Assembly: GCF_050717635.1 (NCBI RefSeq)
Contig: NZ_JBOITO010000030.1
Coordinates: 124,001 to 188,000, forward strand
From: Clostridium_AD sp050717635
GTDB lineage: Bacteria; Bacillota; Clostridia; Clostridiales; Clostridiaceae
Reading direction: 5' to 3'
DNA length: 64,000 nucleotides
Positions 36,586-44,884 of the stretch are shown in pieces. Position 1 is the first letter of the stretch, and each line of letters starts with the position of its first letter. The position numbers and the translations under genes are program-made. Under the pieces are notes generated by a model that saw only the letters and a list, made by a program, of their open reading frames with translations, searched no databases and was not told where the DNA came from.

Positions 36586-36723
36586 TTAGTTTTCACAAGC
36601 TAAGTTAGCTACTGTACAAGATGTTTTACATGCTGATTGACAAGAATTAGCACATTCTTTACATCCTGGTTTTTTTAAGCTTTCTTTAACACTTGCTTTA
36701 TTTATAGTTTTTATATGTTTCAT
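36586..36723 (-). CDS. scfA: SCIFF ranthipeptide precursor (six Cys in forty-five residues)
   Basis: A 45-residue precursor, missing from a length-limited ORF search. It begins MKHIKTINKASVKESLKK and has six cysteines at 21, 24, 28, 32, 36 and 43 (GCKECANSC, ACKTSCTV, ACEN). Cys 32 and Thr 37, the pair joined by a thioether in the characterised C. thermocellum peptide, are both present. ATG 36723 follows GGAGGAATAAAA. The leader (residues 1-20) is highly conserved in clostridia. It is processed by the radical SAM enzyme encoded next. Biological role unknown; quorum sensing and metabolic control have been suggested for ranthipeptides. Confidence 0.95.
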   Translation of the reverse strand: MKHIKTINKASVKESLKKPGCKECANSCQSACKTSCTVANLACEN

Positions 36724-36791
36724 TTTTATTCCTCCATTTCTAAAGTTATCCTATGAATTATATCATAACATTCTTGCTAAATAAAGTATTT

Positions 36792-37160
36792 CTATAAATT
36801 TATTCCAAGCATTCCTGAAAAAGTACCTATACCCAAAGCTAACACTGTTCTTGTTACTTCTCTCATTCCAATAGCAGTATTTCCACCACCAGCTACTTTA
36901 ACTAAATATAACACTAACATATAAGTAGCCGCCACCATAATACCCATTAGCCAACCTTTTTCACCAGCCTTTTTGGCAGCATATACTGATCCATAAAGCA
37001 CACTAACTAATGTTATTACAATATAAAAAACAGATGTAACCTTCATGCTAGCCGGAAAAAAGCTTGTTATCACAGAGTAAATTATAAGTACAACCAAAGT
37101 TAAAATTGCAGCTCTAAAAACTCCTTCGCCAGCACAAGAATATTTAATTTTCTTTTCCAT
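36792..37160 (-). CDS. TIGR04086 family membrane protein
   Basis: A 122-residue protein with four membrane helices (about residues 13-33, 40-60, 68-90, 98-120) and a short cytoplasmic N-terminus (MEKKIKYSCAGEGVFRA). This family is conserved in clostridia next to yajC and the SCIFF genes; its function is unknown. Start ATG 37160 after GGGGGG. Possible partner in export of the SCIFF peptide or in Sec function; only proximity supports this. Confidence 0.78.
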   Translation of the reverse strand: MEKKIKYSCAGEGVFRAAILTLVVLIIYSVITSFFPASMKVTSVFYIVITLVSVLYGSVYAAKKAGEKGWLMGIMVAATYMLVLYLVKVAGGGNTAIGMREVTRTVLALGIGTFSGMLGINL

Positions 37161-37263
37161 GTAAATCCCCCCCTTTTTATATAAATTTCAATTTAAATTT
37201 TTTTTAGTTGAAATCTATAATATTAAAATTATGATTAAAAAGGGGGTTTTATTACTTAATTCA

Positions 37264-37554
37264 CTATTTTTTCTCTACTATTTCAGCACTGTTTGTAACT
37301 ATAACTGTACCTATTCCACTTTTTGCTAATTTAAATCTAGTTCTGTCTGGACCGCTTTCAAGTACAACGTACTCATCTTGGATGTTGATTATTTTTCCCA
37401 TTATACCGCCTTTAGTCATTACTTCATCATTTACTTTTAAATTATTTAAAAGTGCAGCATATTTTTTCTTTCTTTTATTTTCCGGTATAAAAATTACTAG
37501 ATAAAACACTCCCAGCATTAATATTAAAGGTAATAAAGATCCTAATTGTCCCAT
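37264..37554 (-). CDS. yajC: Preprotein translocase accessory subunit YajC
   Basis: A 96-residue protein with one N-terminal membrane helix (LLPLILMLGVFYLVIFIPENKRKKK, residues 7-25 hydrophobic) and a small cytoplasmic beta domain (NDEVMTKGGIMGKIINIQ). It associates with SecDF. Start ATG 37554 behind AAAGGAGG. Downstream of tgt, the usual place. Confidence 0.94.
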   Translation of the reverse strand: MGQLGSLLPLILMLGVFYLVIFIPENKRKKKYAALLNNLKVNDEVMTKGGIMGKIINIQDEYVVLESGPDRTRFKLAKSGIGTVIVTNSAEIVEKK

Positions 37555-37634
37555 TTATATTCCCCTCCTTTCGGTATTTTTTTTAAATTTATAATAAAAT
37601 AATTTTTCCATAAAAAATAATAGAACAATTATAT

Positions 37635-38759
37635 TTATTCATTCCACGCGGCAAGTTTTTCAGCCTTAAACTCTTCAAAACAATCATTATCAATGGCAGA
37701 TCGTATTTCTTCCATAAGTTTATTATAAAAATACAGATTATGGAGCACACAAAGCCTCATAGCTAACATTTCTTTTGCCTTGAATAAATGCCTTATGTAG
37801 GCTCTTGTATAATTTTTACAAGCAGGACATTGGCAACCTTCATCAATAGGTGCTTCATCAAGTTCAAATTTAGCGTTCATTATATTTATTCTACCATCTT
37901 TAGTAAACAAATGTCCATGTCTTCCATTTCTTGCTGGAAGTACACAATCAAAAAAGTCTACTCCCCTTGATACTGCTTCTAAAATATTACTAGGATACCC
38001 TACGCCCATAAGATATATTGGTTTATCCTCTGGCAAGTATGGGACCACTGCGTCAATAATTCTATACATATCTTCATGGGACTCTCCTACCGCAAGGCCA
38101 CCTATAGCATATCCATCCAACTCCATTTTGCTGATTGTTTTAGCATGTTCTATTCTAATATCCTCGTATGTTCCGCCTTGATTTATACCAAATAACATCT
38201 GTTTGTTATTTATGGTGCCTTCTATAGAATTAAGTCTATCCATTTCAATCTTACACCGCTTAAGCCACCTAGTAGTTCTTGCTACTGAATCAACTACATA
38301 TTCTCTAGTGGAAGGGTTTGGTATACATTCATCAAAGGCCATTGCAATGGTAGATCCTAAATTACTTTGTATTTGCATACTTTCTTCTGGACCCATGAAT
38401 ATTTTATGACCATCAATATGTGAATTAAAGTAAACTCCCTCTTCTTTAATTTTTCTCATAGCAGATAAAGAGAAAACTTGAAATCCACCTGAATCTGTAA
38501 GAATAGGTCTATCCCAATTCATAAATTTATGAAGTCCTCCCATTTGTCTTACAACCTTGTCTGTTGGCCTTAAGTGTAAATGATAAGTATTGGATAATTC
38601 CACTTGGCAGCTAATGTCCTTTAAATCCATGCTAGATACTGCTCCTTTAATAACTCCTTGCGTTCCTACATTCATAAATACAGGTGTTTGAATAACACCA
38701 TGAGGTGTGGTAAATTCACCACGTCTTACTTTACCACTTTTCTTTAGTAATTTATACAT
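37635..38759 (-). CDS. tgt: tRNA-guanine transglycosylase
   Basis: Exchanges guanine 34 of GUN tRNAs for the queuosine precursor preQ1. 374 residues with TIM barrel motifs: TDSGGFQVFSLS (nucleophile region), GGLAVGES, and the zinc site CQCPACKNYTRAYIRHL. Start ATG 38759 after AGAAGG. Follows queA (next step of the pathway) with a 36-bp gap. Confidence 0.97.
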   Translation of the reverse strand: MYKLLKKSGKVRRGEFTTPHGVIQTPVFMNVGTQGVIKGAVSSMDLKDISCQVELSNTYHLHLRPTDKVVRQMGGLHKFMNWDRPILTDSGGFQVFSLSAMRKIKEEGVYFNSHIDGHKIFMGPEESMQIQSNLGSTIAMAFDECIPNPSTREYVVDSVARTTRWLKRCKIEMDRLNSIEGTINNKQMLFGINQGGTYEDIRIEHAKTISKMELDGYAIGGLAVGESHEDMYRIIDAVVPYLPEDKPIYLMGVGYPSNILEAVSRGVDFFDCVLPARNGRHGHLFTKDGRINIMNAKFELDEAPIDEGCQCPACKNYTRAYIRHLFKAKEMLAMRLCVLHNLYFYNKLMEEIRSAIDNDCFEEFKAEKLAAWNE

Positions 38760-38795
38760 AACTTACCTTCTTTCAATACAATAATTAATATTTAT

Positions 38796-39821
38796 TTAAT
38801 ATAAAAACATTGCATCTCCAAAACTGAAGAATCTATATTTTTCTTTTACTGCCATATCATACGCATCCATAACTAAATCTTGACCCGCAAAAGCACTAAC
38901 TAGCATTATTAGTGTAGATTCTGGCAAATGAAAATTAGTTATTAATGCATTGACAATTTTAAACTTATATCCTGGGTAGATAAAAATATCTGTCCATCCT
39001 GATTTTTCATGGACTTTTCCATTTTCATCCGCAATGCTTTCTAAAGTCCTATTAGATGTAGTACCAACAGCAATTACTCTGCCACCCTTTTCTTTTGTAC
39101 TATTTATTACCTCCGCTGTTTCATGGTTTAACACATAGTACTCCGAATGCATATGATGTTCTTCCACTGTTTCAGCTTTTACAGGTCTAAAAGTGCCTAG
39201 CCCTATATGTAGAGTTACAAAAGCAATTTCAACACCCTTAGCTTTAATTTTTTGTAGCAAATCCTCCGTAAAGTGAAGTCCTGCAGTTGGAGCTGCTGCT
39301 GATCCTACTTCTTTTGAAAACACAGTTTGATATCTTTCTTTATCTTGTAATTTTTCACTTATATATGGCGGTAGCGGCATTTCTCCAAGCCTATCTAAAA
39401 CTTCTTCAAATATCCCTTCAAATTCAAATTTTACTATTCTACTGCCACCCTCAGAAATACTAATAACTTCTGCCTTTAGCTCACCGCTCCCAAAAATAAA
39501 CATAGTTCCAATTTTTGCTTTTTTGCCAGGTTTGACTAAGGTTTCCCAGTGATCTACATCTATTCTCTTAAGAAGCAGGAATTCCATTTTCCCACCCGTT
39601 CCATCTTTAGTTCCTATAAGTCTTGCAGGTAAAACCCTAGTATCATTCAATACTAAACAGTCTCCTGGGTTTAAATACTCTATTATATCTTTAAATCTTT
39701 TATGTTCTATTTTACCGCTTGTTTTATTAACTACCATAAGTTTTGACTCATCTCTTTTTTGGAGTGGATGTTGTGCGATAAACTCCTTAGGCAAGTCAAA
39801 ATAAAAATCCTTTACTTTCAA
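38796..39821 (-). CDS. queA: SAM:tRNA ribosyltransferase-isomerase
   Basis: Transfers and isomerises the ribosyl group of SAM to 7-aminomethyl-7-deazaguanine in tRNA, making epoxyqueuosine. 341 residues, with FYFDLPKEFIAQHPLQKRD at the N-terminus, LNDTRVLPARL, SAAAPTAGLHFTEDLL and LHIGLGTFRPV. Start ATG 39821 after AGAGGGTG. In the ruv-queA-tgt series. Confidence 0.97.
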   Translation of the reverse strand: MKVKDFYFDLPKEFIAQHPLQKRDESKLMVVNKTSGKIEHKRFKDIIEYLNPGDCLVLNDTRVLPARLIGTKDGTGGKMEFLLLKRIDVDHWETLVKPGKKAKIGTMFIFGSGELKAEVISISEGGSRIVKFEFEGIFEEVLDRLGEMPLPPYISEKLQDKERYQTVFSKEVGSAAAPTAGLHFTEDLLQKIKAKGVEIAFVTLHIGLGTFRPVKAETVEEHHMHSEYYVLNHETAEVINSTKEKGGRVIAVGTTSNRTLESIADENGKVHEKSGWTDIFIYPGYKFKIVNALITNFHLPESTLIMLVSAFAGQDLVMDAYDMAVKEKYRFFSFGDAMFLY

Positions 39822-39852
39822 AAACTACACCCTCTCTTTTGTAAAAATATCA

Positions 39853-40920
39853 TTAACCTTCATTATCTTCATCGTCAAACACTGTAAATTGTTTGAGGTT
39901 TTTATGACTAGTTGATATTTTCATAGATTTATTTAAATGTTTATACGCTTTTTCAGATGCCATCCTTCCTCTTGGAGTTCTTATTATGAATCCCTTTTGA
40001 ATTAAATAGGGTTCATAGACATCCTCCAAAGTTCCTATTTCCTCGCCTATAAAATAAGATAAAGTCTCTATCCCTACTGGTCCGCCATTAAAATTATCTA
40101 TAATAGCTTCAAGCATTTTATTATCTATATTATCAAAACCTTCACTGTCTATTTCAAGAAGCTCGGCTGCAGACTTTGCTAACTCTAAATCAATAATTCC
40201 ATTCCCCTTAACATCACAATAATCCCTAACCCTCTTAAGTATTCGATTAGCAATTCTCGGTGTCCCTCTTGAACGTCTTGCAATTTCAACTGCTGCGTCT
40301 TTTGTAATGTCTACCTTTAAAATAGCAGAAGATCGAACAACTATTTCTTTTAATTCATCCTCCGTATAATATTCCATGGCACTGAGCACACCAAACCTAT
40401 CACGAAGGGGTGCTGTTAAGAGTCCTATTCTAGTAGTAGCACCAATAAGTGTAAACTTTGGCAAGTCAAGCCTTATAGATTTTGCTGAAGCCCCTTTTCC
40501 AATTACAATATCTAATGCGTAATCCTCCATGGCTGGATATAATATTTCTTCAACAGTTCTACTAAGTCTATGTATTTCATCAATAAAAAGGACATCATAA
40601 TCGCTAAGGGATGTTAAAATAGATGCTAAATCCCCAGGTCTTTCAATAGCAGGCCCTGAGGTTACTTTTAAGTTACCCTTCATCTCTTTTGCAATAATAT
40701 TTGCAAGAGTTGTCTTGCCAAGACCAGGTGGTCCATATAAAAGAACATGATCAAGAGCTTCTTCTCTATTTTGAGAAGCTTTTATAAATATGTTTAATTT
40801 TTCTTTAATTTTTGGCTGACCAATATACTCCCTAAGATTTTGTGGCCTTAAAGAGTATTCTGCTTCCATATCTTCTTCAATGATAGAAGATGTAATAATT
40901 CTTTCCTCAATATCATCCAT
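39853..40920 (-). CDS. ruvB: Holliday junction branch migration ATPase RuvB
   Basis: Hexameric AAA+ motor of the RuvAB complex. 355 residues; Walker A YGPPGLGKTTLA, Walker B LFIDEIHRLS, sensor 1 GATTRIG, and the C-terminal winged helix with LIQKGFIIRTPRGR. Start ATG 40920 after AAGGTGG, 14 bp from ruvA. Confidence 0.97.
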   Translation of the reverse strand: MDDIEERIITSSIIEEDMEAEYSLRPQNLREYIGQPKIKEKLNIFIKASQNREEALDHVLLYGPPGLGKTTLANIIAKEMKGNLKVTSGPAIERPGDLASILTSLSDYDVLFIDEIHRLSRTVEEILYPAMEDYALDIVIGKGASAKSIRLDLPKFTLIGATTRIGLLTAPLRDRFGVLSAMEYYTEDELKEIVVRSSAILKVDITKDAAVEIARRSRGTPRIANRILKRVRDYCDVKGNGIIDLELAKSAAELLEIDSEGFDNIDNKMLEAIIDNFNGGPVGIETLSYFIGEEIGTLEDVYEPYLIQKGFIIRTPRGRMASEKAYKHLNKSMKISTSHKNLKQFTVFDDEDNEG

Positions 40921-40934
40921 AGTATACTACCACC

Positions 40935-41534
40935 TTAATTCATTAAATATTTCAAACAATCTTTTATCATATTTTCAAGTGATTCTCCTTTATTTGATGC
41001 ATTAAGTGCTTTTTCAGCTTCCTTTTCAGAATATCCAAGTGACATAAGAGCTCCTAAAACATCTATAAGTTTTCTATCTTCTATTAAATCACTTCCTGAA
41101 AGTCGTGATAAATTATTAACTTCGCTCTGCTCAATATGGATTTTTTCTCTAAGTTCTAAAATTATTCTTTGAGCAATTTTCTTACCTATACCAGGTGCTC
41201 TTTGTAAGGTTTTCTCATCCCCAGACACAATAGCATACTTAAGGCTTGTAACATTGCAAATAGAAAGTAATGATAACGCAGCTTTTGGGCCAACTCCATT
41301 GGTACTAATTGCAAGGCTAAACATCTCTAGCTCGTCTTTTGTTAAAAATCCATATAATCCAACAAAATCTTCTCTAACAATTTGCTTTATATATAATAAA
41401 ACGTTGTCGCTAGTCTTAGGCATCTTTGCCATAGTACTTCCGGAGGTATATATCTTGTACCCCATACCATTATTATCCACAACAACGTAGTCTTTACTAA
41501 TACCCACAAAAATTCCGCTTATATATTCGTACAT
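40935..41534 (-). CDS. ruvA: Holliday junction-binding protein RuvA
   Basis: Tetrameric protein that holds the four-way junction flat for RuvB. 199 residues; OB domain (YISGIFVGISKDYVVV), helix-hairpin-helix pair (ISTNGVGPKAALSLLS and APGIGKKIAQRIILELR) and the C-terminal RuvB-contact domain (ALMSLGYSEKEAEKAL). Start ATG 41534 after AGGAGGAAAGG; first gene of the ruv-queA-tgt block. Confidence 0.97.
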   Translation of the reverse strand: MYEYISGIFVGISKDYVVVDNNGMGYKIYTSGSTMAKMPKTSDNVLLYIKQIVREDFVGLYGFLTKDELEMFSLAISTNGVGPKAALSLLSICNVTSLKYAIVSGDEKTLQRAPGIGKKIAQRIILELREKIHIEQSEVNNLSRLSGSDLIEDRKLIDVLGALMSLGYSEKEAEKALNASNKGESLENMIKDCLKYLMN

Positions 41535-41641
41535 AACCCTTTCCTCCTAAACCTATAACTACTATATAATACTTTAACACCTAAATGCTAATAATTCAAT
41601 AATTAACAATAGAAATATCTAGGTATTAGCAAATTTAATCA

Positions 41642-41674
41642 CAAAAAACCTTAAGAAATTTTAATTCTTAAGGT
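41642..41674 (-). terminator. Terminator of the BofC-like gene
   Basis: Minus-strand stem ACCTTAAGAA/TTCTTAAGGT, loop TTAAAAT, then TTTTTTG. Lies upstream of ruvA, which therefore needs its own promoter. Confidence 0.92.
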
Positions 41675-41704
41675 TATAGTTCATTTTCGATTTTTTATAA
41701 ATAG

Positions 41705-42475
41705 TTATGACCTTAATAAACCTCTAGCATAATCGAAAGCCTTTTCTGAAGTCTTAAATTCACCTTTTTCATATTCGCTCTCTTCCATATCTATTGCTCC
41801 TTCGGCATCTTTAACATATTTTTTACCACGAATTAAGTCATCCAATACTCCATCCTTTTCTTTTAAATCATCTGTTTTGATATAAATAATTTTTCCTTTA
41901 TCCTCTGCTTCAAAGTCATAGTTGCTTTGCATACCATCTGCTACATCTACATTGGCATTAAATATTTTATGGGCTGTTATATCTCCATTATTATCAGTCT
42001 TATAAATTGTCACTAAATCATTATATATACCTAAAAAATACCTATTAGCATTATAACTATACCTATCACTATTATTAACAAAATTAACTTGCCCCTTACT
42101 CATGCTAGAAACAATATAGCCTTGTTTTTTAAAAAGATCATTAAGTTCTTCTTTTGTCTTGCTATCTAATACATTGGAAGCATTAAACTTTTTTTCGAGT
42201 ACCATATTTCTTACTTCTTTATCTTTATATTTAATAACAAAAGTAAATTTTGTTTGTCCAGTTACCTTAGTCAAATTAGTAGTTACTGAAGTTTGCTTTA
42301 AACTTTCATCGTTATCACTAATTCTTATGTCAGTGAGTTTCATAAAAGGCAATTTACTAGAAGCTTCGAATTTCAAATCGTTTTTATTCATATAACGATC
42401 TAGTGAATAGTAAGCACTAGAAAAAGCAATTAAAAGGATTATTATCATTAGGTATAATTTTTTTTTATTTTTCAT
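41705..42475 (-). CDS. Membrane-anchored protein with BofC-like C-terminal domain
   Basis: A 256-residue protein with an uncleaved N-terminal anchor (residues 6-24) and an extracytoplasmic rest. The segment YFLGIYNDLVTIYKTDNNGD at about 147-166 matches the small beta domain known as BofC_C, in B. subtilis part of a sporulation checkpoint inhibitor of SpoIVB. The N-terminal half is not recognised. The location just before ruvA is common in clostridia. Start ATG 42475 after GGAGGGATA. BofC-like assignment rests on one motif and is tentative. Confidence 0.6.
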   Translation of the reverse strand: MKNKKKLYLMIIILLIAFSSAYYSLDRYMNKNDLKFEASSKLPFMKLTDIRISDNDESLKQTSVTTNLTKVTGQTKFTFVIKYKDKEVRNMVLEKKFNASNVLDSKTKEELNDLFKKQGYIVSSMSKGQVNFVNNSDRYSYNANRYFLGIYNDLVTIYKTDNNGDITAHKIFNANVDVADGMQSNYDFEAEDKGKIIYIKTDDLKEKDGVLDDLIRGKKYVKDAEGAIDMEESEYEKGEFKTSEKAFDYARGLLRS

Positions 42476-42555
42476 ATTATCCCTCCTCTTTTGGAATTAT
42501 GTCCATATAGAGGAGTATTTATACAACCATTATAATTAATATAATTATTTTGTAT

Positions 42556-43551
42556 TTATTTATTAATACCCTTTCCAGAATCAGTAACATTATCTAATTC
42601 TTGCGGATAAGGCTCAAAAAAAGTTTGATTTGTAAGGTTTTTCTCTTCAAAACGTATAGCATTTGATTTTATAACATAAAGTGGCACACTAAAAGGAACT
42701 TTGCTCCCTCTATATTGCTCTATTGTATCTAAAATGAACTCTTTTTCTCTATGTGTTAGTTTATCTGAAAAATAGCCCATAGACCTTGTAAGTACATTTA
42801 TATTAGAGGTATATCTTGGCAACTTATTTAATGCCAATACAAGATTTTTTTCATACTCCGCATAAACGCCTTTCACACTTAATTCTCCGTGATTTCCTAA
42901 AATTCGTCCAAGTATTTTCAATTGCTTTTGATTGTAGGCCATAAAAAGAAGCTTGTTAGTACTATGAAATTCCACTAAATCTTCTATGTACTTAGTTTCT
43001 TTTATTACTCTGAAGTTCTTCATAATATATAATTTTGTTAAAAAATGTTGTCTGATATTATAATTTCTAACCCTACCCTCATCTTCAACTGGCAAACTGG
43101 GGAACTTTTGAAGAACACTACCGCCAAATAACCCATTACCCTTAACTGAAGTAGACCCTTTTTCCGTACCCTTGTAAATTTTGACCTCCTTCATTCCGCA
43201 AGAAGGTGATCTGCTCTTTAGGATAAACCCATCCACCTTTGGGAGATTTAAAAGAAATTCTTCACTAAATTCAGTCATTTCACGACTTAATTCTCTTTCA
43301 CTCTTATGTTGTATAAGTTTTAATGGTGTATCTTCACTTTTTCTTACTAGTCTTATAGCTTCCCTAGGTGTTGGTAGCCCTATTTGGACTTCAGGGCATA
43401 CCGTTATAATTTCCACAAAACCCTTTAGATTATCCACTAAATTGCAACTGTCCATTTGTCCATCGTATCTACATTTTTCAAATCCCAAACACCTACTCAC
43501 TACAATTACTGGTTTCACCTTATTTATTCTTTCACTATATGACGATTTCAT
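42556..43551 (-). CDS. DUF523-DUF1722 fusion protein (TudS-like)
   Basis: A 331-residue protein. Residues 1-150 are DUF523 with the three conserved cysteines found in the iron-sulfur enzyme TudS (2-thiouracil desulfurase): SRCLGFEKC, TVCPEVQIGLPTPRE and SRSPSCGMKEVKIYKG (SPSCG core). Residues 180-310 are DUF1722 (YbgA), all helical (RQHFLTKLYIMKNF). E. coli and others carry the same fusion or pair. A role in sulfur removal from modified nucleobases follows from TudS and is not proven here. Start ATG 43551, after AAAGGGTGG; the upstream TTG at 43569 includes this site. Confidence 0.82.
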   Translation of the reverse strand: MKSSYSERINKVKPVIVVSRCLGFEKCRYDGQMDSCNLVDNLKGFVEIITVCPEVQIGLPTPREAIRLVRKSEDTPLKLIQHKSERELSREMTEFSEEFLLNLPKVDGFILKSRSPSCGMKEVKIYKGTEKGSTSVKGNGLFGGSVLQKFPSLPVEDEGRVRNYNIRQHFLTKLYIMKNFRVIKETKYIEDLVEFHSTNKLLFMAYNQKQLKILGRILGNHGELSVKGVYAEYEKNLVLALNKLPRYTSNINVLTRSMGYFSDKLTHREKEFILDTIEQYRGSKVPFSVPLYVIKSNAIRFEEKNLTNQTFFEPYPQELDNVTDSGKGINK

Positions 43552-43663
43552 ATAAACCACCCTTTCCAAATTCTAACTTTTTATAATGACCTATATATAC
43601 AATATTCTACAATAGTACTAATTCACCTCTTTTTTAGGATGCTCTACAATGTTCTTTTTAACT

Positions 43664-43711
43664 CATAAAAATAACTGCCATGATTAAAATTTTCTATCAT
43701 AACAGTTATTT
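43664..43711 (-). terminator. Terminator after the 88-residue ORF
   Basis: Minus-strand stem AAATAACTG...CAGTTATTT extended by ATGAT/ATCAT, then TTTTTATG. About 30 bp past the stop. Confidence 0.78.
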
Positions 43712-43741
43712 TAAAATTTCAACCTATACACGTATGCAAAT

Positions 43742-44008
43742 TTATTTCAGTTCATTTTCTACCTTACCTATAGTTTCTGCTAAAACTATACATATTAATT
43801 CTAAATTATCACCATCAAAATCTGGTCTTTTAGAGGTTAAAACACAAAGTTCCCATTGCAATGTTTCTAATAAAAACATATTATATATGTCTGTAGGAAC
43901 ATTTTTCTTCACATAATAAAGTCTTTTAGCTGGTTTATCATCATAAATTTCATAAGATTTTGTAATAACATGTTTATATTCTTTATAAACGGTTTCTTTA
44001 AAAGACAT
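43742..44008 (-). CDS. Small hypothetical protein (88 aa)
   Basis: Not recognised. Soluble, charged, opening with MSFKETVYKEYKHVITKSYE; two Trp and three Cys-poor helices are predicted by eye (residues 2-18, 40-60, 70-88), with DFDGDNLELICIVLAETIG at the C-terminus. ATG 44008 has GGAAGGTGAT in front; the longer ORF to 44026 would include that. Divergent from aat. Own terminator. Confidence 0.6.
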   Translation of the reverse strand: MSFKETVYKEYKHVITKSYEIYDDKPAKRLYYVKKNVPTDIYNMFLLETLQWELCVLTSKRPDFDGDNLELICIVLAETIGKVENELK

Positions 44009-44139
44009 AATATCACCTTCCCACAATAATATTTATGTGGTGAAATCCAATAATATTACTTCAAATTATTAATTTTAACATGTATTGTGTTATACTTTTA
44101 GAACATTTACTATACTATATATTTTGAAAGGAGTTTATA

Positions 44140-44808
44140 ATGCCCATTTATAGATTATCCAATGATTTAGTATTCCCAGACCCTTCACTTTCAGAGGAAG
44201 ATGGGCTCTTGGCTATAGAAGGCGACCTATCTCCCGAGAGATTATTTCTTGCTTACTCAAATGGAATATTCCCCTGGTTTTCAGATGAAGAGCCCATACT
44301 TTGGTGGTCACCAGACCCACGATTTATTGTTTATCCAAAGGATATTAAAATATCTCATTCAATGAAAAAAATACTTAAAAAGAAAATATATAGGGTATCT
44401 TTTGATACTTGCTTCAGAGATGTTATATCGAATTGTTCTAATATCAGAAAAGATACAGGAACTTGGATTACAGATGAAATGATTGAAGCCTACTGTAAGC
44501 TTAATGAACTTGGTTTCGCCCATTCTGTAGAGACCTTCTACGGAGATAGGTTAGTTGGTGGTTTATACGGTATAAGTATAGGAAAATGTTTTTTTGGGGA
44601 ATCAATGTTTTCAACTATGAATAATGCATCCAAGGTAGCCTTTATTACCCTTAGTAAATTATTAGAAGAAAAGGAATTTACCCTAGTTGACTGTCAAGTT
44701 CATACAGAGCATCTTGAAAGCTTAGGTGGAGTTTTCATTTCTAGAGATGATTTCTTAGCGTTATTAAAAGAAGGCACTTCCATAGCTCCTCTAAAGTTAC
44801 AACTTTAA
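44140..44808 (+). CDS. aat: Leucyl/phenylalanyl-tRNA-protein transferase
   Basis: Adds Leu or Phe to the N-terminus of proteins starting with Lys or Arg, creating N-degrons for ClpS-ClpAP. 222 residues with the signature stretch FPWFSDEEPILWWSPDPR, HSVETFYGDRLVGGLYGIS, CFFGESMFS and DCQVHTEHLESLGG. Start ATG 44140 after AAAGGAG. The enzyme is best known from Proteobacteria; in Firmicutes it is less common. A ClpS gene is not in this window. Single-gene unit. Confidence 0.95.
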   Translation: MPIYRLSNDLVFPDPSLSEEDGLLAIEGDLSPERLFLAYSNGIFPWFSDEEPILWWSPDPRFIVYPKDIKISHSMKKILKKKIYRVSFDTCFRDVISNCSNIRKDTGTWITDEMIEAYCKLNELGFAHSVETFYGDRLVGGLYGISIGKCFFGESMFSTMNNASKVAFITLSKLLEEKEFTLVDCQVHTEHLESLGGVFISRDDFLALLKEGTSIAPLKLQL

Positions 44809-44821
44809 TTATATAGTACAA

Positions 44822-44857
44822 AAATCAGCATAACGACTAACGTCTTTATGCTGATTT
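44822..44857. terminator. Bidirectional terminator between aat and splB
   Basis: AAATCAGCATAA and TTATGCTGATTT arms with an inner GAC/GTC pair. T-run TTTTTG on the minus strand; weaker TTTAATAAT on the plus strand. Confidence 0.85.
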
Positions 44858-44884
44858 AATAATACTACTGTTTAGATGTTTTTA

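Noticed and set aside
40921..40934. preQ1 riboswitch near queA/tgt
   Set aside because: The genes are inside a tightly packed ruv-queA-tgt series; no room for an aptamer, and none of the preQ1 pseudoknot patterns was seen in the ruvA upstream region.
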